55,355 nucleotides of DNA from Burkholderiales bacterium (GTDB lineage Bacteria > Pseudomonadota > Gammaproteobacteria > Burkholderiales > Burkholderiaceae_C), in the NCBI GenBank assembly GCA_019509985.1, contig JAEKLF010000095.1, forward strand, positions 1-55,355. Direction: 5' to 3'. The notes under the pieces are model-generated. The model was not told the origin of the DNA. It did no database searches and was given only the letters and a program-made list of their open reading frames with translations. Both the position numbers and the translations under genes were made by a program. Shown in pieces: positions 47,812 through 55,355 of the stretch; within the stretch, counting starts at the first letter, position 1; each line of letters starts with the position of its first letter.

Positions 47812-49635
47812 ATGCCGGACCGCCAGGCCTCCATCCGGCTACGCCTGATGCGTGTGGTGATGACCACCACGCTGGCTGCGCTGCTGCTCAGCGCCGCGGT
47901 GCTGCTGCTGTACGAGTTGCGCAGCGACCGCGCCGGTTGGGTGCAGGATCTGCGCACCCAGGCAGACCTGGTGGCGCGCGCCAGCCTGCCGGTGTTGAAC
48001 CTGGCCGACCGGCAGGCCGCGCGCGAGAACCTGGCCCTGCTGCAGCGCAAGTCGCAGATCGACGCGGCCGGCCTGTACGACACACAGGGCCGGCTGATCG
48101 CTGCCTACGCTGCGCCCGACCAGCCGCCGCTGTCGGCCGAACTGGCCGGCGGCGGTGCCGCTTCGCGCTTTCGGCAGCGGCAGATGGAGTTGCGCCAGCC
48201 GGTGATGCGGGACGGCCAGCTGCTGGGCACGATGCTGCTGCGCGCCCACTACGACATGTGGCCGGGCCTGCTGGACTACCTGGGCCTGCTGGGCATCGTG
48301 ACGCTGGCCAGCCTGGCGCTGGCCGCGGTGGTGGCGCAGCGGCTGCAGCGCGCGATCACCGAGCCCATCGTCGCCATCTCGGCGGTGGCGCGCGAGGTCG
48401 TGCAGACACGCAACTTCGGGCTGCGCGCGCCGCGCACGACGCGCGACGAAGTGGGTGCCCTGGTCGACGCCTTCAACGACATGCTGCGCGAGCTCGGCGG
48501 CCAGGCCAATGCGCTGCGCGCCGCGGACCGGCGCAAGGACGAGTTCCTGGCCACGCTGGCCCACGAGCTGCGCAACCCGCTCGCGCCCATCGCCACGGCG
48601 CTGGCCATCCTGCCGCGCGGCGACACCGACCGCGCCACGCTCAAGCGCATGGTGGACATGATGCAGCGCCAGATGCAGCAGCTCGTGCGTCTCATCGACG
48701 ACCTGATGGAGGCCTCGCGCATCTCCACCGGCCGGCTGACACTGCGCCCCGAGCGCCTGGACCTGGTGGAGGTGGTGCGCGGCGCCGTCGAGAGCGTGGC
48801 GCCCGCGTTGCTGGAGCGCCAGCACACGTTGTCGGCCGCCTGGCCGGCGCCGGTCTGGCTGGACGGAGACCGCACGCGGCTGGGCCAGGTGTTCGCCAAC
48901 CTGCTCAGCAATGCCGCGAAATACACCGAGCCGGGCGGACGCATCGGCATCGCCTTCGAGCTGGCACCGGACAGCGTCACCGTGCACGTCAGCGACACCG
49001 GCATCGGCATCCCTGCGGACCGTCAGCAGGAGGTGTTCGAGATGTTCACCCAACTGGACCGCTCGCTGGCACGCACGCGCACCGGCCTGGGCGTGGGTCT
49101 GGCGGTGGCGCGGCAGCTGGTGCAGATGCACGAGGGCCGGCTGGAGCTGCACAGCCACGGCGCGGGCTGCGGCTCGGTCTTCAGCGTGCTGCTGCCGCGG
49201 CTGGCCGACGCGCCGGCCGAGCCGCCCCCGCTTGCGTCCGGGCGCCCGCCGCCGCCGCGGGCCACGCCGGCGCGGCCGCTGCGCGTGCTGGTGGCCGACG
49301 ACAACGTCGACTTTGCCGACGGCCTGGCGAGCGCCTTGCGCCACGATGGCCACCAGGTGCGCGTGGCGCACGACGGCCTCGCGGCGCTGGAGCTGGCGCG
49401 TGCCGAGCTGCCCGAGGTGGGCCTGTTCGACATCGGCATGCCGGGCCTGGACGGCTACGAGCTGGCCCGCGCGCTGCGTCGCGAGCCCGGCGGCGCGGCC
49501 ACGCGGCTGGTGGCCATCACCGGCTGGGGCCAGCAGGCCGACCAGCAGCAGGCTCGCGCGGCCGGCTTCGACGAGCATCTGGTCAAGCCCGTGGACATGG
49601 ACACGCTGCTCGCGCTGCTGGCACGCGTGGCGTAG
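47812..49635 (+). CDS. Hybrid sensor histidine kinase with C-terminal receiver
   Basis: Membrane kinase of 607 aa. A membrane helix at about 15-34, a periplasmic sensor of some 120 residues, a second helix (160-178) and a HAMP domain lead to HisKA (His251 in LATLAHELRNPLAPI). A HATPase domain (NLLSNAAKY, DTGIGIP, GLGVGLAVA) and a receiver (VLVADDNVDFADG, Asp540 in GLFDIGMPG) follow. Frames upstream of 47741 would precede the promoter, so I chose ATG 47812 over 47695; GTG 47806 is an alternative. It may cross-talk with the REC-only protein at 33431. Confidence 0.92.
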   Translation: MPDRQASIRLRLMRVVMTTTLAALLLSAAVLLLYELRSDRAGWVQDLRTQADLVARASLPVLNLADRQAARENLALLQRKSQIDAAGLYDTQGRLIAAYAAPDQPPLSAELAGGGAASRFRQRQMELRQPVMRDGQLLGTMLLRAHYDMWPGLLDYLGLLGIVTLASLALAAVVAQRLQRAITEPIVAISAVAREVVQTRNFGLRAPRTTRDEVGALVDAFNDMLRELGGQANALRAADRRKDEFLATLAHELRNPLAPIATALAILPRGDTDRATLKRMVDMMQRQMQQLVRLIDDLMEASRISTGRLTLRPERLDLVEVVRGAVESVAPALLERQHTLSAAWPAPVWLDGDRTRLGQVFANLLSNAAKYTEPGGRIGIAFELAPDSVTVHVSDTGIGIPADRQQEVFEMFTQLDRSLARTRTGLGVGLAVARQLVQMHEGRLELHSHGAGCGSVFSVLLPRLADAPAEPPPLASGRPPPPRATPARPLRVLVADDNVDFADGLASALRHDGHQVRVAHDGLAALELARAELPEVGLFDIGMPGLDGYELARALRREPGGAATRLVAITGWGQQADQQQARAAGFDEHLVKPVDMDTLLALLARVA

Positions 49636-49751
49636 GACTGTGCCCACCGCGGGATGGGGCCATCGCCGGTGATCGCCGGCGGCGCCGGCAAGTACTCTGG
49701 AGTCAGCCCGTCAGGCATGTCGTCACAAGGGCCAGTGCAAAGGAGTGAAGC

Positions 49752-49940
49752 ATGAACAGCGACCAGATCAAGGGCAGTGTGAAGGACGTGGCCGGCAAGG
49801 CCCAGCGCAAGCTGGGTGAAGCCATCGGCAGCACCGACCAACAGGTCAAGGGCGCCGCGACGCAGGTCGAAGGCAAGGTCCAGAAGGCTGCGGGCAATGC
49901 CCGCGAAGCCCTCAAGGACGCGAACTTGCGCAAGAGCTGA
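49752..49940 (+). CDS. CsbD-family stress protein
   Basis: A 62-aa hydrophilic protein (ATG 49752, AGGAG upstream). MNSDQIKGSVKDVAGKAQRK with the repeated G-x-V/A-K/T-x-V-E-G-K pattern defines CsbD, a general-stress protein controlled by sigma-B in Bacillus. No sigma-54 motif was found upstream, so it is an exception within the cluster. Confidence 0.93.
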   Translation: MNSDQIKGSVKDVAGKAQRKLGEAIGSTDQQVKGAATQVEGKVQKAAGNAREALKDANLRKS

Positions 49941-49958
49941 GCGATGCTTTGGCGTCCA

Positions 49959-49984
49959 GGCCGCCCCGCTGCTGCCGGGCGGCC
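49959..49984 (+). terminator. Hairpin after csbD-like gene
   Basis: GGCCGCCC and GGGCGGCC can pair around a 10-base loop, 18 bp after the stop. No long T run follows. Confidence 0.55.
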
Positions 49985-50091
49985 TGTCCTGTCGGTAGGA
50001 CGAGGCTGACGCGAGGCTGCGGCGCCCGACGACATGGTGGCCGCGTGCCGACATCGACGATGGCCGGATTCCAATTCCTAGAGGACTGCAA

Positions 50092-50754
50092 ATGCGTTTT
50101 TCCACCCCCGTTTTCACCATGCACCGCGCCGGCACCGCTGCGTTGATCGCGACGCTGGTGCTCGCCGCCGGCTGCTCGTCGATGAGTGAGCGTGAACAAG
50201 GCACCGCCAAGGGCGCCGGTGCCGGCGCGGTGGCAGGCGCCATCCTGGGCTCGGTGACGGGCGGCCACGCGGGGCGCGGCGCGGTCATCGGCGGCGCCGT
50301 GGGTGCCGTGGCCGGCAACCTGTGGTCCAAGCACATGGAAGACAAGCGCGAGGCACTCGCGCGAGCCAGCCAGGGCACGGGCGTCGAAGTGGCGCGCACG
50401 GCGGACAACCGGCTCAAGCTCAACGTGCCCAGCGACGTGTCCTTCGACACCGGCCGTGCCGACATCAAGCCGCAGATGCGCCCCGTGCTCGACGAGATCG
50501 GCCGCAACCTCGATCCCAACGTGCGCGTGACCATCGTCGGCCATACCGACAGCACCGGCAGCGACGCGATCAACGAGCCGCTGTCGCGCGAACGTGCGGA
50601 GGCCGTGCGCGACTACCTGAGCACGCGCGGCCTGGCCTCGTCGCGGGTCAGCGTGGCCGGCCGCGGCTCGCACGAGCCGGTGGCCAGCAACGACACCGAG
50701 AGCGGCCGCGCGGCCAACCGGCGCGTCGAGATCTTCCTGTCCGAGCAGGGCTGA
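50092..50754 (+). CDS. OmpA-family lipoprotein with glycine-zipper
   Basis: A 220-aa outer-membrane lipoprotein of the YiaD type. The signal ends in LVLAAGC, then a glycine-rich double helix (GAGAGAVAGAILGSVTGGHA and GRGAVIGGAVGAVAGNLW). The C-terminal OmpA peptidoglycan-binding domain shows SFDTGRADIKPQM, VTIVGHTDSTGSDAINEPLS, RERAEAVRDYL and NRRVEI. It anchors the outer membrane to the wall. No sigma-54 motif is visible upstream. Confidence 0.93.
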   Translation: MRFSTPVFTMHRAGTAALIATLVLAAGCSSMSEREQGTAKGAGAGAVAGAILGSVTGGHAGRGAVIGGAVGAVAGNLWSKHMEDKREALARASQGTGVEVARTADNRLKLNVPSDVSFDTGRADIKPQMRPVLDEIGRNLDPNVRVTIVGHTDSTGSDAINEPLSRERAEAVRDYLSTRGLASSRVSVAGRGSHEPVASNDTESGRAANRRVEIFLSEQG

Positions 50755-50763
50755 GCTCAGCCC
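50748..50763. repeat. Palindrome spanning both convergent stop codons
   Basis: GGGCTGAGCTCAGCCC is a perfect 16-bp palindrome that contains the TGA of the OmpA gene and the TGA of the LigD-type gene, which are two bases apart. It may serve as a compact bidirectional terminator. Confidence 0.5.
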
Positions 50764-51635
50764 GGCCGATAGCCCAGCGCCTTCATCGGCGTCGTCAGCG
50801 ACTGCTTGTGCGCGCCCAGGTCGGCCCAGGGGTCGGCCGGGCGCGACGCGAGATGGTCGAGGGCATTGGCGATGTGCCATTGCGCGGCACCCTCCAGCGC
50901 TGCCAGGTCGTCCCAGGCCAGCGGCATCGCGACACCGAGGCCAGGGCGGGCGCGCAGCGAGAAGGCCGCCACCGTGGTCGCACCCTCGCCGTTGCGCTGG
51001 TAGTCCACATAGATGCGCCCGACCCGGTTGGTCGGCCCGCTCTTGGCGACGAAGCGCTGCGGGTGATCGGCAGCCAGGCGCTGCACGACGGCTTGAGAAA
51101 AGCCACGCACCGTGTCGAACGGCCAACGCGCGGCCAGCGGCACGATCACATGCAGGCCGCGGCCACCACTGGTCTTCAGCCAGCTCCACAGCTGCAGGCC
51201 TTGCAGCAGGTCGCGCACGATCAGCGCGCCCTCCTTCACGGCGGCCCAGCTCACACCGTCGCCCGGGTCGAGGTCGAACACCAGGCGGTCGGGCTTGCCG
51301 AGGTTGGTGATGCGCGAATGCCAGGTGTGGAACTCGATCGTGTTCATCTGCACCGCGCCGAGCAGCGCCGTGCGCGTGGCCACCTCCAGCAAGGCCTCGT
51401 GGCCGGGCCACAGCGCGGCGTCGAGCTCACGCATGCCGGGGAAGGGCGTCTTGCCGGCATGCTTCTGGAAGAAGCCCGGCTCGTCCACGCCCTCGGGCGC
51501 CCTCAGCAGCGCGACCGGGCGGCCCTTGAGCTGTGGCAGCAGCAGGTCGGCGACGCCCTCGTAGTAACGCGCGACATCGAACTTGGTCGCGCCGCTGCGG
51601 GCATCGACGACGCGTTCGGCGTGGGTCAGCTTCAT
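50757..51635 (-). CDS. LigD-type primase-polymerase (stand-alone)
   Basis: A 292-aa archaeo-eukaryotic primase-family polymerase corresponding to the POL domain of bacterial LigD, used in end joining to fill gaps with ribonucleotides. From ATG 51635: FDVARYYEGVADLLLPQLKG, GAVQMNTIEFHTWHSRI, the metal motif VFDLDPGDG (two Asp), SWLKTSGGRGLHVIVP and VGRIYVDYQRNG. No ligase, phosphoesterase or Ku gene is present in the window. A sigma-54-type promoter lies at 51667, suggesting induced DNA repair. Confidence 0.92.
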   Translation of the reverse strand: MKLTHAERVVDARSGATKFDVARYYEGVADLLLPQLKGRPVALLRAPEGVDEPGFFQKHAGKTPFPGMRELDAALWPGHEALLEVATRTALLGAVQMNTIEFHTWHSRITNLGKPDRLVFDLDPGDGVSWAAVKEGALIVRDLLQGLQLWSWLKTSGGRGLHVIVPLAARWPFDTVRGFSQAVVQRLAADHPQRFVAKSGPTNRVGRIYVDYQRNGEGATTVAAFSLRARPGLGVAMPLAWDDLAALEGAAQWHIANALDHLASRPADPWADLGAHKQSLTTPMKALGYRPG

Positions 51636-51666
51636 GGGATGCGCGGGGGTTGCTCTGCGTCGAGGG

Positions 51667-51680
51667 GCAGGTCCCGTGCC
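51667..51680 (-). promoter_or_regulatory. Sigma-54-type promoter, LigD-type polymerase gene
   Basis: GGCACGGGACCTGC on the minus strand has a full-consensus -24. Predicted +1 is about 51655, a 20-nt leader. Confidence 0.65.
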
Positions 51681-51711
51681 CGGGCCCCTGGCTTTGAGTC
51701 GCGCAAAGGAA

Positions 51712-51740
51712 AAGGGCCTGATCGGTGAGATCAGGCCCTT
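51712..51740 (-). terminator. Terminator of the tRNA-Thr gene
   Basis: AAGGGCCTGATC and GATCAGGCCCTT form a perfect 12-bp stem with a five-base loop. On the minus strand it is followed by a T-rich run, nine bases after the tRNA 3' end. Confidence 0.88.
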
Positions 51741-51748
51741 GTCTGTTC

Positions 51749-51824
51749 TGGTGCCGGCAAGAGGAGTCGAACCCCCGACCTTCGCATTACGAATGCGCTG
51801 CTCTACCAACTGAGCTATGCCGGC
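51749..51824 (-). tRNA. tRNA-Thr (anticodon CGU)
   Basis: The minus strand folds as a 76-nt tRNA with encoded CCA. The acceptor arm GCCGGCA pairs with TGCCGGC, the D arm contains AGCTCAGTTGGTAGAGC, the T arm GGGGGTTCGACTCC, and the anticodon loop is TTCGTAA, giving CGT for ACG threonine codons. Confidence 0.96.
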
Positions 51825-51846
51825 GCTGAGCCCGCCATTATAGCGG

Positions 51847-52863
51847 TTATTTCTGCGCGGCTTCGGCGTGATAGGCGGTGATGCGCTCGACCTCGTTCTT
51901 CGAGCCCAGCGCCACGGCGACGCGCTGGTGCAGCTTGGTGGGTTGCAGGTCGAGGATGCGGCTGAGGCCGTCGCTGGCCGCGCCGCCCGCCTGCTCGACG
52001 ATGAAGGCCATCGGGTTGGCTTCGTACATCAGGCGCAGCTTGCCGGGCTTGTCGGGCTCGCGCTGATCCCAGGGATAGAGGAAGACGCCGCCGCGGGTCA
52101 GGATGCGATGCACGTCGGCCACCATGCTGGCCACCCAGCGCATGTTGAAGTCCTTGCCGCGCGGGCCGGTGGAGCCGGCCAGGCATTCGTCGATGTAGCG
52201 GCTCACCGGCGGCGCCCAGTGGCGCATGTTGGACATGTTGATTGCGAATTCCTTGGTGTCCTCGGGAATCTTGATCTGGTCCTGCGTCAGCACCCAGGAG
52301 CCGGTCTCGCGGTCCAGCGTGAAGACCGCCACGCCGTCGCCCACCGTCAGCACCAGCACGCTCTGCGGGCCGTAGACGCAGTAGCCGGCCGCGGCCTGCT
52401 GCTTGCCGGGCTGCAGGAAGTCTTCTTCCGCGACGCCCCGTGAATGGCCCACCTTGCGCAGCACGCTGAAGATGGTGCCGATGGACACGTTCACGTCGAT
52501 GTTGGACGAGCCGTCGAGCGGGTCGAACAGCAGCAGGTATTCACCTTGCGGGTAGCGGTTGGGCACCGCGTAGATGCTGTCCATCTCCTCGCTGGCCATG
52601 GCGGCGAGATGGCCGCCCCATTCGTTGGCTTCGATGAGGACCTCGTTGGCGATGATGTCCAGCTTCTTCTGGATCTCGCCCTGCACGTTCTCGCTGCTGG
52701 CGCTGCCGAGCACATCGCCCAGTGCGCCCTTGTTGACGGCGATGGCGATGCGCTTGCAGGCGCGTGCGACGACCTCGATCAGCAGGCGCAGCTCCTGCGG
52801 GATGTGGCCGTGCAGGCGTTGCTGCTCGATGAGGTACTGGGTCAGTGAGATGCGGCGGGTCAT
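51847..52863 (-). CDS. fbp: Fructose-1,6-bisphosphatase, class 1
   Basis: Gluconeogenic enzyme of 338 aa that hydrolyses fructose-1,6-bisphosphate. Metal and active-site motifs are present: MASEEMD (Glu pair), YLLLFDPLDGSSNIDVNVSI (Asp cluster) and GKLRLMYEANPMAFIVEQAG near the C-terminus. ATG 52863 overlaps the stop of pepN (ATGA), so the two genes are translationally coupled, an arrangement common in Burkholderiales. Confidence 0.97.
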   Translation of the reverse strand: MTRRISLTQYLIEQQRLHGHIPQELRLLIEVVARACKRIAIAVNKGALGDVLGSASSENVQGEIQKKLDIIANEVLIEANEWGGHLAAMASEEMDSIYAVPNRYPQGEYLLLFDPLDGSSNIDVNVSIGTIFSVLRKVGHSRGVAEEDFLQPGKQQAAAGYCVYGPQSVLVLTVGDGVAVFTLDRETGSWVLTQDQIKIPEDTKEFAINMSNMRHWAPPVSRYIDECLAGSTGPRGKDFNMRWVASMVADVHRILTRGGVFLYPWDQREPDKPGKLRLMYEANPMAFIVEQAGGAASDGLSRILDLQPTKLHQRVAVALGSKNEVERITAYHAEAAQK

Positions 52864-55355
52864 GCGAGGGCCCTTTCGACGATTTCGCGCACGTCGCTGG
52901 AGAGGTCGGATTTGGCGGCCACGCGGGCGATGGCTTCGCGGGCGGCGCTGCGGTAGGGTTCGGCCAGCGCGGCCCAGCGGTCCATCGCGCGGGCGATGCG
53001 GCTGGCGAGCTGCGGGTTGATGGCGTCGATGGCCAGCACCTGCTCGGCCCAGAACACGTAGCCCGCCGCGTCGGCGCGGTGAAATGCGGCCGGGTTCAAC
53101 ATGCACAGCGAGGCCAGCAGGCTGCGTGCGCGGTTCGGGTTCTTCAGGCTGAAGTCCGGGTGCTTGAGCAGGGCCTTGACGCGTGCGAACACGCGGCCGT
53201 CGGCTTCGGGTGCGCGGGCCTGCAGCGAGAACCACTTGTCCACGACCAAGGCGTCGTCCTTGAAGAGGGCGTGGAAGCGCTGCAGCGCCGGCGCGGCCAG
53301 CTCGGCGTTCGCGTTGACGAGGGCGGCCAGCGCGCCCAGGCGCTCGGTCATGTTGCCGGCGTCCTTGAAGCGCTGGTAGGCCTTGCCGGGCCAGATCGTG
53401 TCGCCGCTGGCCTGCGCGTCCAGCACGAGCATGGACAGCGCGAGATTGGCCAGCGCCCGCTTGCCGGCCGAAACCGGGTCGGGCGTGTAGCCGCCCTGCA
53501 CCTGGTGGGCCTCGAAGGCGGCGATCCAGTCCTCGCGCAGCGCGCTGGCGAGCTGCTGCTGGGCGGCCATCACGGCGGCGTGGATGGCCTGCGGGTCGAC
53601 GACGTCGAGCTGCTCGGCGATGTAGCTCTCGCCCGGCAACGTCAGCGCCAGTTCCTTGAAGGCCGGGTCCAGATCGGGGTGGTTGAGGACGGCGCGCATC
53701 GCGTCGATGAAGGCCGGGCTCAGCACCAGCGGCTGGCCGGCGCGCAGCGCGTGCAGGATGCGGTTCAGCGCCAGACGCTGGCCGGCTTCCCAACGGTTGA
53801 AGGGGTCGCTGTCGTGGCGCATCAGCACCAGCAGGCCGGCGTCGGACAAGCCGTCGTCCAGCACTACCGGCGCCGAGAAGCCGCGCAGCAGCGAGGGCAC
53901 GGGCTCGCTGGCGATGCCCTCGAAGACGAAGGTCTGCTCGGCCTGGTCCAGCACCAGCACGCGCTCTGTCTTGCCCTCGGCATCCAGCGGCAGCGCCACG
54001 CCATGGCGGTCCAGCAGACCCATGACGATGGGGATGACCTGGGGTTGCTTGTCGGTCTGGCCGGGCGTGGCCGGCGTCTGTTGCGTCAGGCGCAGCGTGA
54101 AGGCTTGAGTGGCGGCGTCGTACTCGCCGCGGGCGGTCACGCGCGGCGTGCCGGCCTGGGCGTACCAGCGCTTGAAGGCGTCCAGGCGCGTCGTCAGCTC
54201 GGAACCGGGATTGGCATCGGCGAGCGCGGCGGCGAAGTCGTCGCAGGTCACGGCCTGGCCGTCGTGGCGCTCGAAGTAGAGCTTCATGCCGGCCTCGAAG
54301 CCCTTGCGGCCCACCAGCGCCTGGTACATGCGCACGACCTCGGCCCCCTTCTCGTAGACGGTGGCCGTGTAGAAGTTGTTGATCTCGCTGTAGCTGTCCG
54401 GGCGCACCGGATGGGCCATGGAGCCGCTGTCCTCGGGGAACTGCATGGCACGCAGCTGGCGCACGTCCTGGATGCGGCAGACGGCGCGGGCCGACGGCGT
54501 GCCGGCCATGTCCATCGAGAACTCCTGGTCGCGGAAGACGGTCAGGCCTTCCTTCAACGACAGCTGGAACCAGTCGCGGCAGGTGACGCGGTTGCCGGTC
54601 CAGTTGTGGAAGTACTCGTGCGCGACGATGGACTCGATGCGATGGAAGTCCGCGTCCGTGGCCGTCGCTGGCGAGGCGAGCAGGGCGGACGTGTTGAAGA
54701 TGTTCAGGCCCTTGTTCTCCATCGCACCCATGTTGAAGTCGGACACGCCGACGACCATGAAGCGCTCCAGATCCAGCGGCAGCTTGAAGCGCGCCTCGTC
54801 CCAGACGATGGCAGCGATGAGGCTGTTCATCGCGTGCTCGGTCTTCTCCAGGTCGCCGCGGCGCACGTAGACCTGCAGCAGATGGTTCTGGCCGGCGCGG
54901 GTGCGGATGCGCTGCTCGCGCGCGACGAGGTCGCCCGCGACGACGGCGAACAGGTAGCTGGGCTTGGGGAAGGGGTCGTTCCAGACGGCGAAGTGGCGGC
55001 CGTTGTCGAGGTCGCCGCTGCTGGTCAGGTTGCCGTTGGCCAGCAGGATGGGGAAGCGGGCCTTGTCGGCGCGCAGCGTGACCGTGTAGACGGCCATCAC
55101 GTCCGGTCGGTCCAGGAAATAGGTGATGCGACGGAAGCCCTCGGCCTCGCACTGCGTGAAGAAGCTGCCGCCGGAGGTGTAGAGGCCCGACAGCGCCGTG
55201 TTCTTGTCCGGGCAGGTGGTGTTGCGAATCTCGAGCGCGAAGTCGGCATCGGGTGCGCCTTCGATGACGAGCTCATGGCCTTCCTGGCGGAAGGACACGG
55301 AGCTGCCATCGATCAGCACGCGCAGCAGGTTGAGCTCCTCGCCGTGCAGGCGCAG
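52860..55355 (-). CDS. pepN: Aminopeptidase N, M1 family (partial, N-terminus outside window)
   Basis: Zinc metallopeptidase that removes N-terminal residues from peptides. The minus-strand frame is open to the window edge (832 codons visible), so the true start is beyond 55355; the GTG at 55319 is internal. Zinc motif HEYFHNWTGN with the downstream Glu in SLKEGLTVF and the substrate motif GAMENKG are intact, followed by the PepN-specific C-terminal helical domain. Its stop overlaps the fbp start. Confidence 0.97.
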   Translation of the reverse strand: MRLHGEELNLLRVLIDGSSVSFRQEGHELVIEGAPDADFALEIRNTTCPDKNTALSGLYTSGGSFFTQCEAEGFRRITYFLDRPDVMAVYTVTLRADKARFPILLANGNLTSSGDLDNGRHFAVWNDPFPKPSYLFAVVAGDLVAREQRIRTRAGQNHLLQVYVRRGDLEKTEHAMNSLIAAIVWDEARFKLPLDLERFMVVGVSDFNMGAMENKGLNIFNTSALLASPATATDADFHRIESIVAHEYFHNWTGNRVTCRDWFQLSLKEGLTVFRDQEFSMDMAGTPSARAVCRIQDVRQLRAMQFPEDSGSMAHPVRPDSYSEINNFYTATVYEKGAEVVRMYQALVGRKGFEAGMKLYFERHDGQAVTCDDFAAALADANPGSELTTRLDAFKRWYAQAGTPRVTARGEYDAATQAFTLRLTQQTPATPGQTDKQPQVIPIVMGLLDRHGVALPLDAEGKTERVLVLDQAEQTFVFEGIASEPVPSLLRGFSAPVVLDDGLSDAGLLVLMRHDSDPFNRWEAGQRLALNRILHALRAGQPLVLSPAFIDAMRAVLNHPDLDPAFKELALTLPGESYIAEQLDVVDPQAIHAAVMAAQQQLASALREDWIAAFEAHQVQGGYTPDPVSAGKRALANLALSMLVLDAQASGDTIWPGKAYQRFKDAGNMTERLGALAALVNANAELAAPALQRFHALFKDDALVVDKWFSLQARAPEADGRVFARVKALLKHPDFSLKNPNRARSLLASLCMLNPAAFHRADAAGYVFWAEQVLAIDAINPQLASRIARAMDRWAALAEPYRSAAREAIARVAAKSDLSSDVREIVERALA

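Noticed and set aside
49694..50048. Sigma-54 promoters for the csbD-like and OmpA genes
   Set aside because: The only GG and GC pairs near the expected position have the wrong spacing (for example nine bases at 50036-50048).
1..55355. CRISPR array or rRNA genes
   Set aside because: No regularly spaced direct repeats and no rRNA-like sequence were seen on either strand.

Overview
The window looks like the chromosome of a high-GC betaproteobacterium of the Burkholderiales, most likely a Roseateles/Pelomonas/Mitsuaria-type organism. This rests on GC-rich third codon positions, the mix of protein families and the stress-gene set. It is an inference, not a database result. Two functional blocks fill it, followed by a short housekeeping end.

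Block 1 (about 1-20.8 kb) is a glucuronoxylan utilisation locus. It encodes a GPH sugar symporter (cut by the window start), a GH43 beta-xylosidase, a secreted GH67 alpha-glucuronidase, a LacI regulator, and a tight operon of uronate dehydrogenase, SMP-30 lactonase and aldose 1-epimerase. It also has an esterase, a second LacI regulator, a GH27 alpha-galactosidase remnant, a XylX-like FAH-fold dehydratase, a GntR regulator, a large TonB-dependent receptor and a GDSL lipoprotein esterase. The chain reads: outer-membrane uptake, debranching, xyloside hydrolysis, oxidation of glucuronate to aldarate, and a sugar-acid dehydratase branch. Six copies of an operator-like motif centred on AGCGCTACC, close to the known Caulobacter XylR site, lie in front of five of these transcription units. 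The stretch from 9.7 to 13.8 kb lacks this motif and holds degenerate DNA and a dead gene, so it looks inserted or eroded.

Between the blocks (20.8-21.6 kb) a canonical LexA box overlaps the -10 of a promoter for a 26-residue cationic peptide. A hypothetical protein gene with a coupled 22-codon leader ORF faces it.

Block 2 (about 21.7-51.7 kb) is a dense set of small stress and envelope genes: phospholipase D, ElaB/DUF883-like proteins, a holin-X-like protein, a lipocalin, a DUF2383 protein, a BON lipoprotein, hemerythrins, a CBS protein, DUF378, CsbD, an OmpA lipoprotein, topoisomerase IB, a LigD-type polymerase, glycosyltransferases, PAP2, a zinc peptidase and several two-component proteins. 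It also has its own rpoN (sigma-54) gene and an NtrC-type activator. Reading the intergenic DNA on both strands I find 23 sequences of the form GG-N10-GC, mostly GGCAYSNNNNYTGC. They lie in front of nearly every transcription unit from 23.4 to 51.7 kb, including rpoN itself, and most predict leaders of 20-34 nt. Several are back-to-back divergent pairs whose -24 elements lie 1-20 bp apart, and four place the start codon at or next to +1. I read this as a self-contained, sigma-54-driven general-stress regulon built around a second rpoN. It is the most interesting system in the window.

The last 3.6 kb is ordinary core genome: tRNA-Thr(CGU) with a terminator, fbp, and pepN (cut by the window end). 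No CRISPR array, rRNA, intact insertion sequence or prophage was seen.
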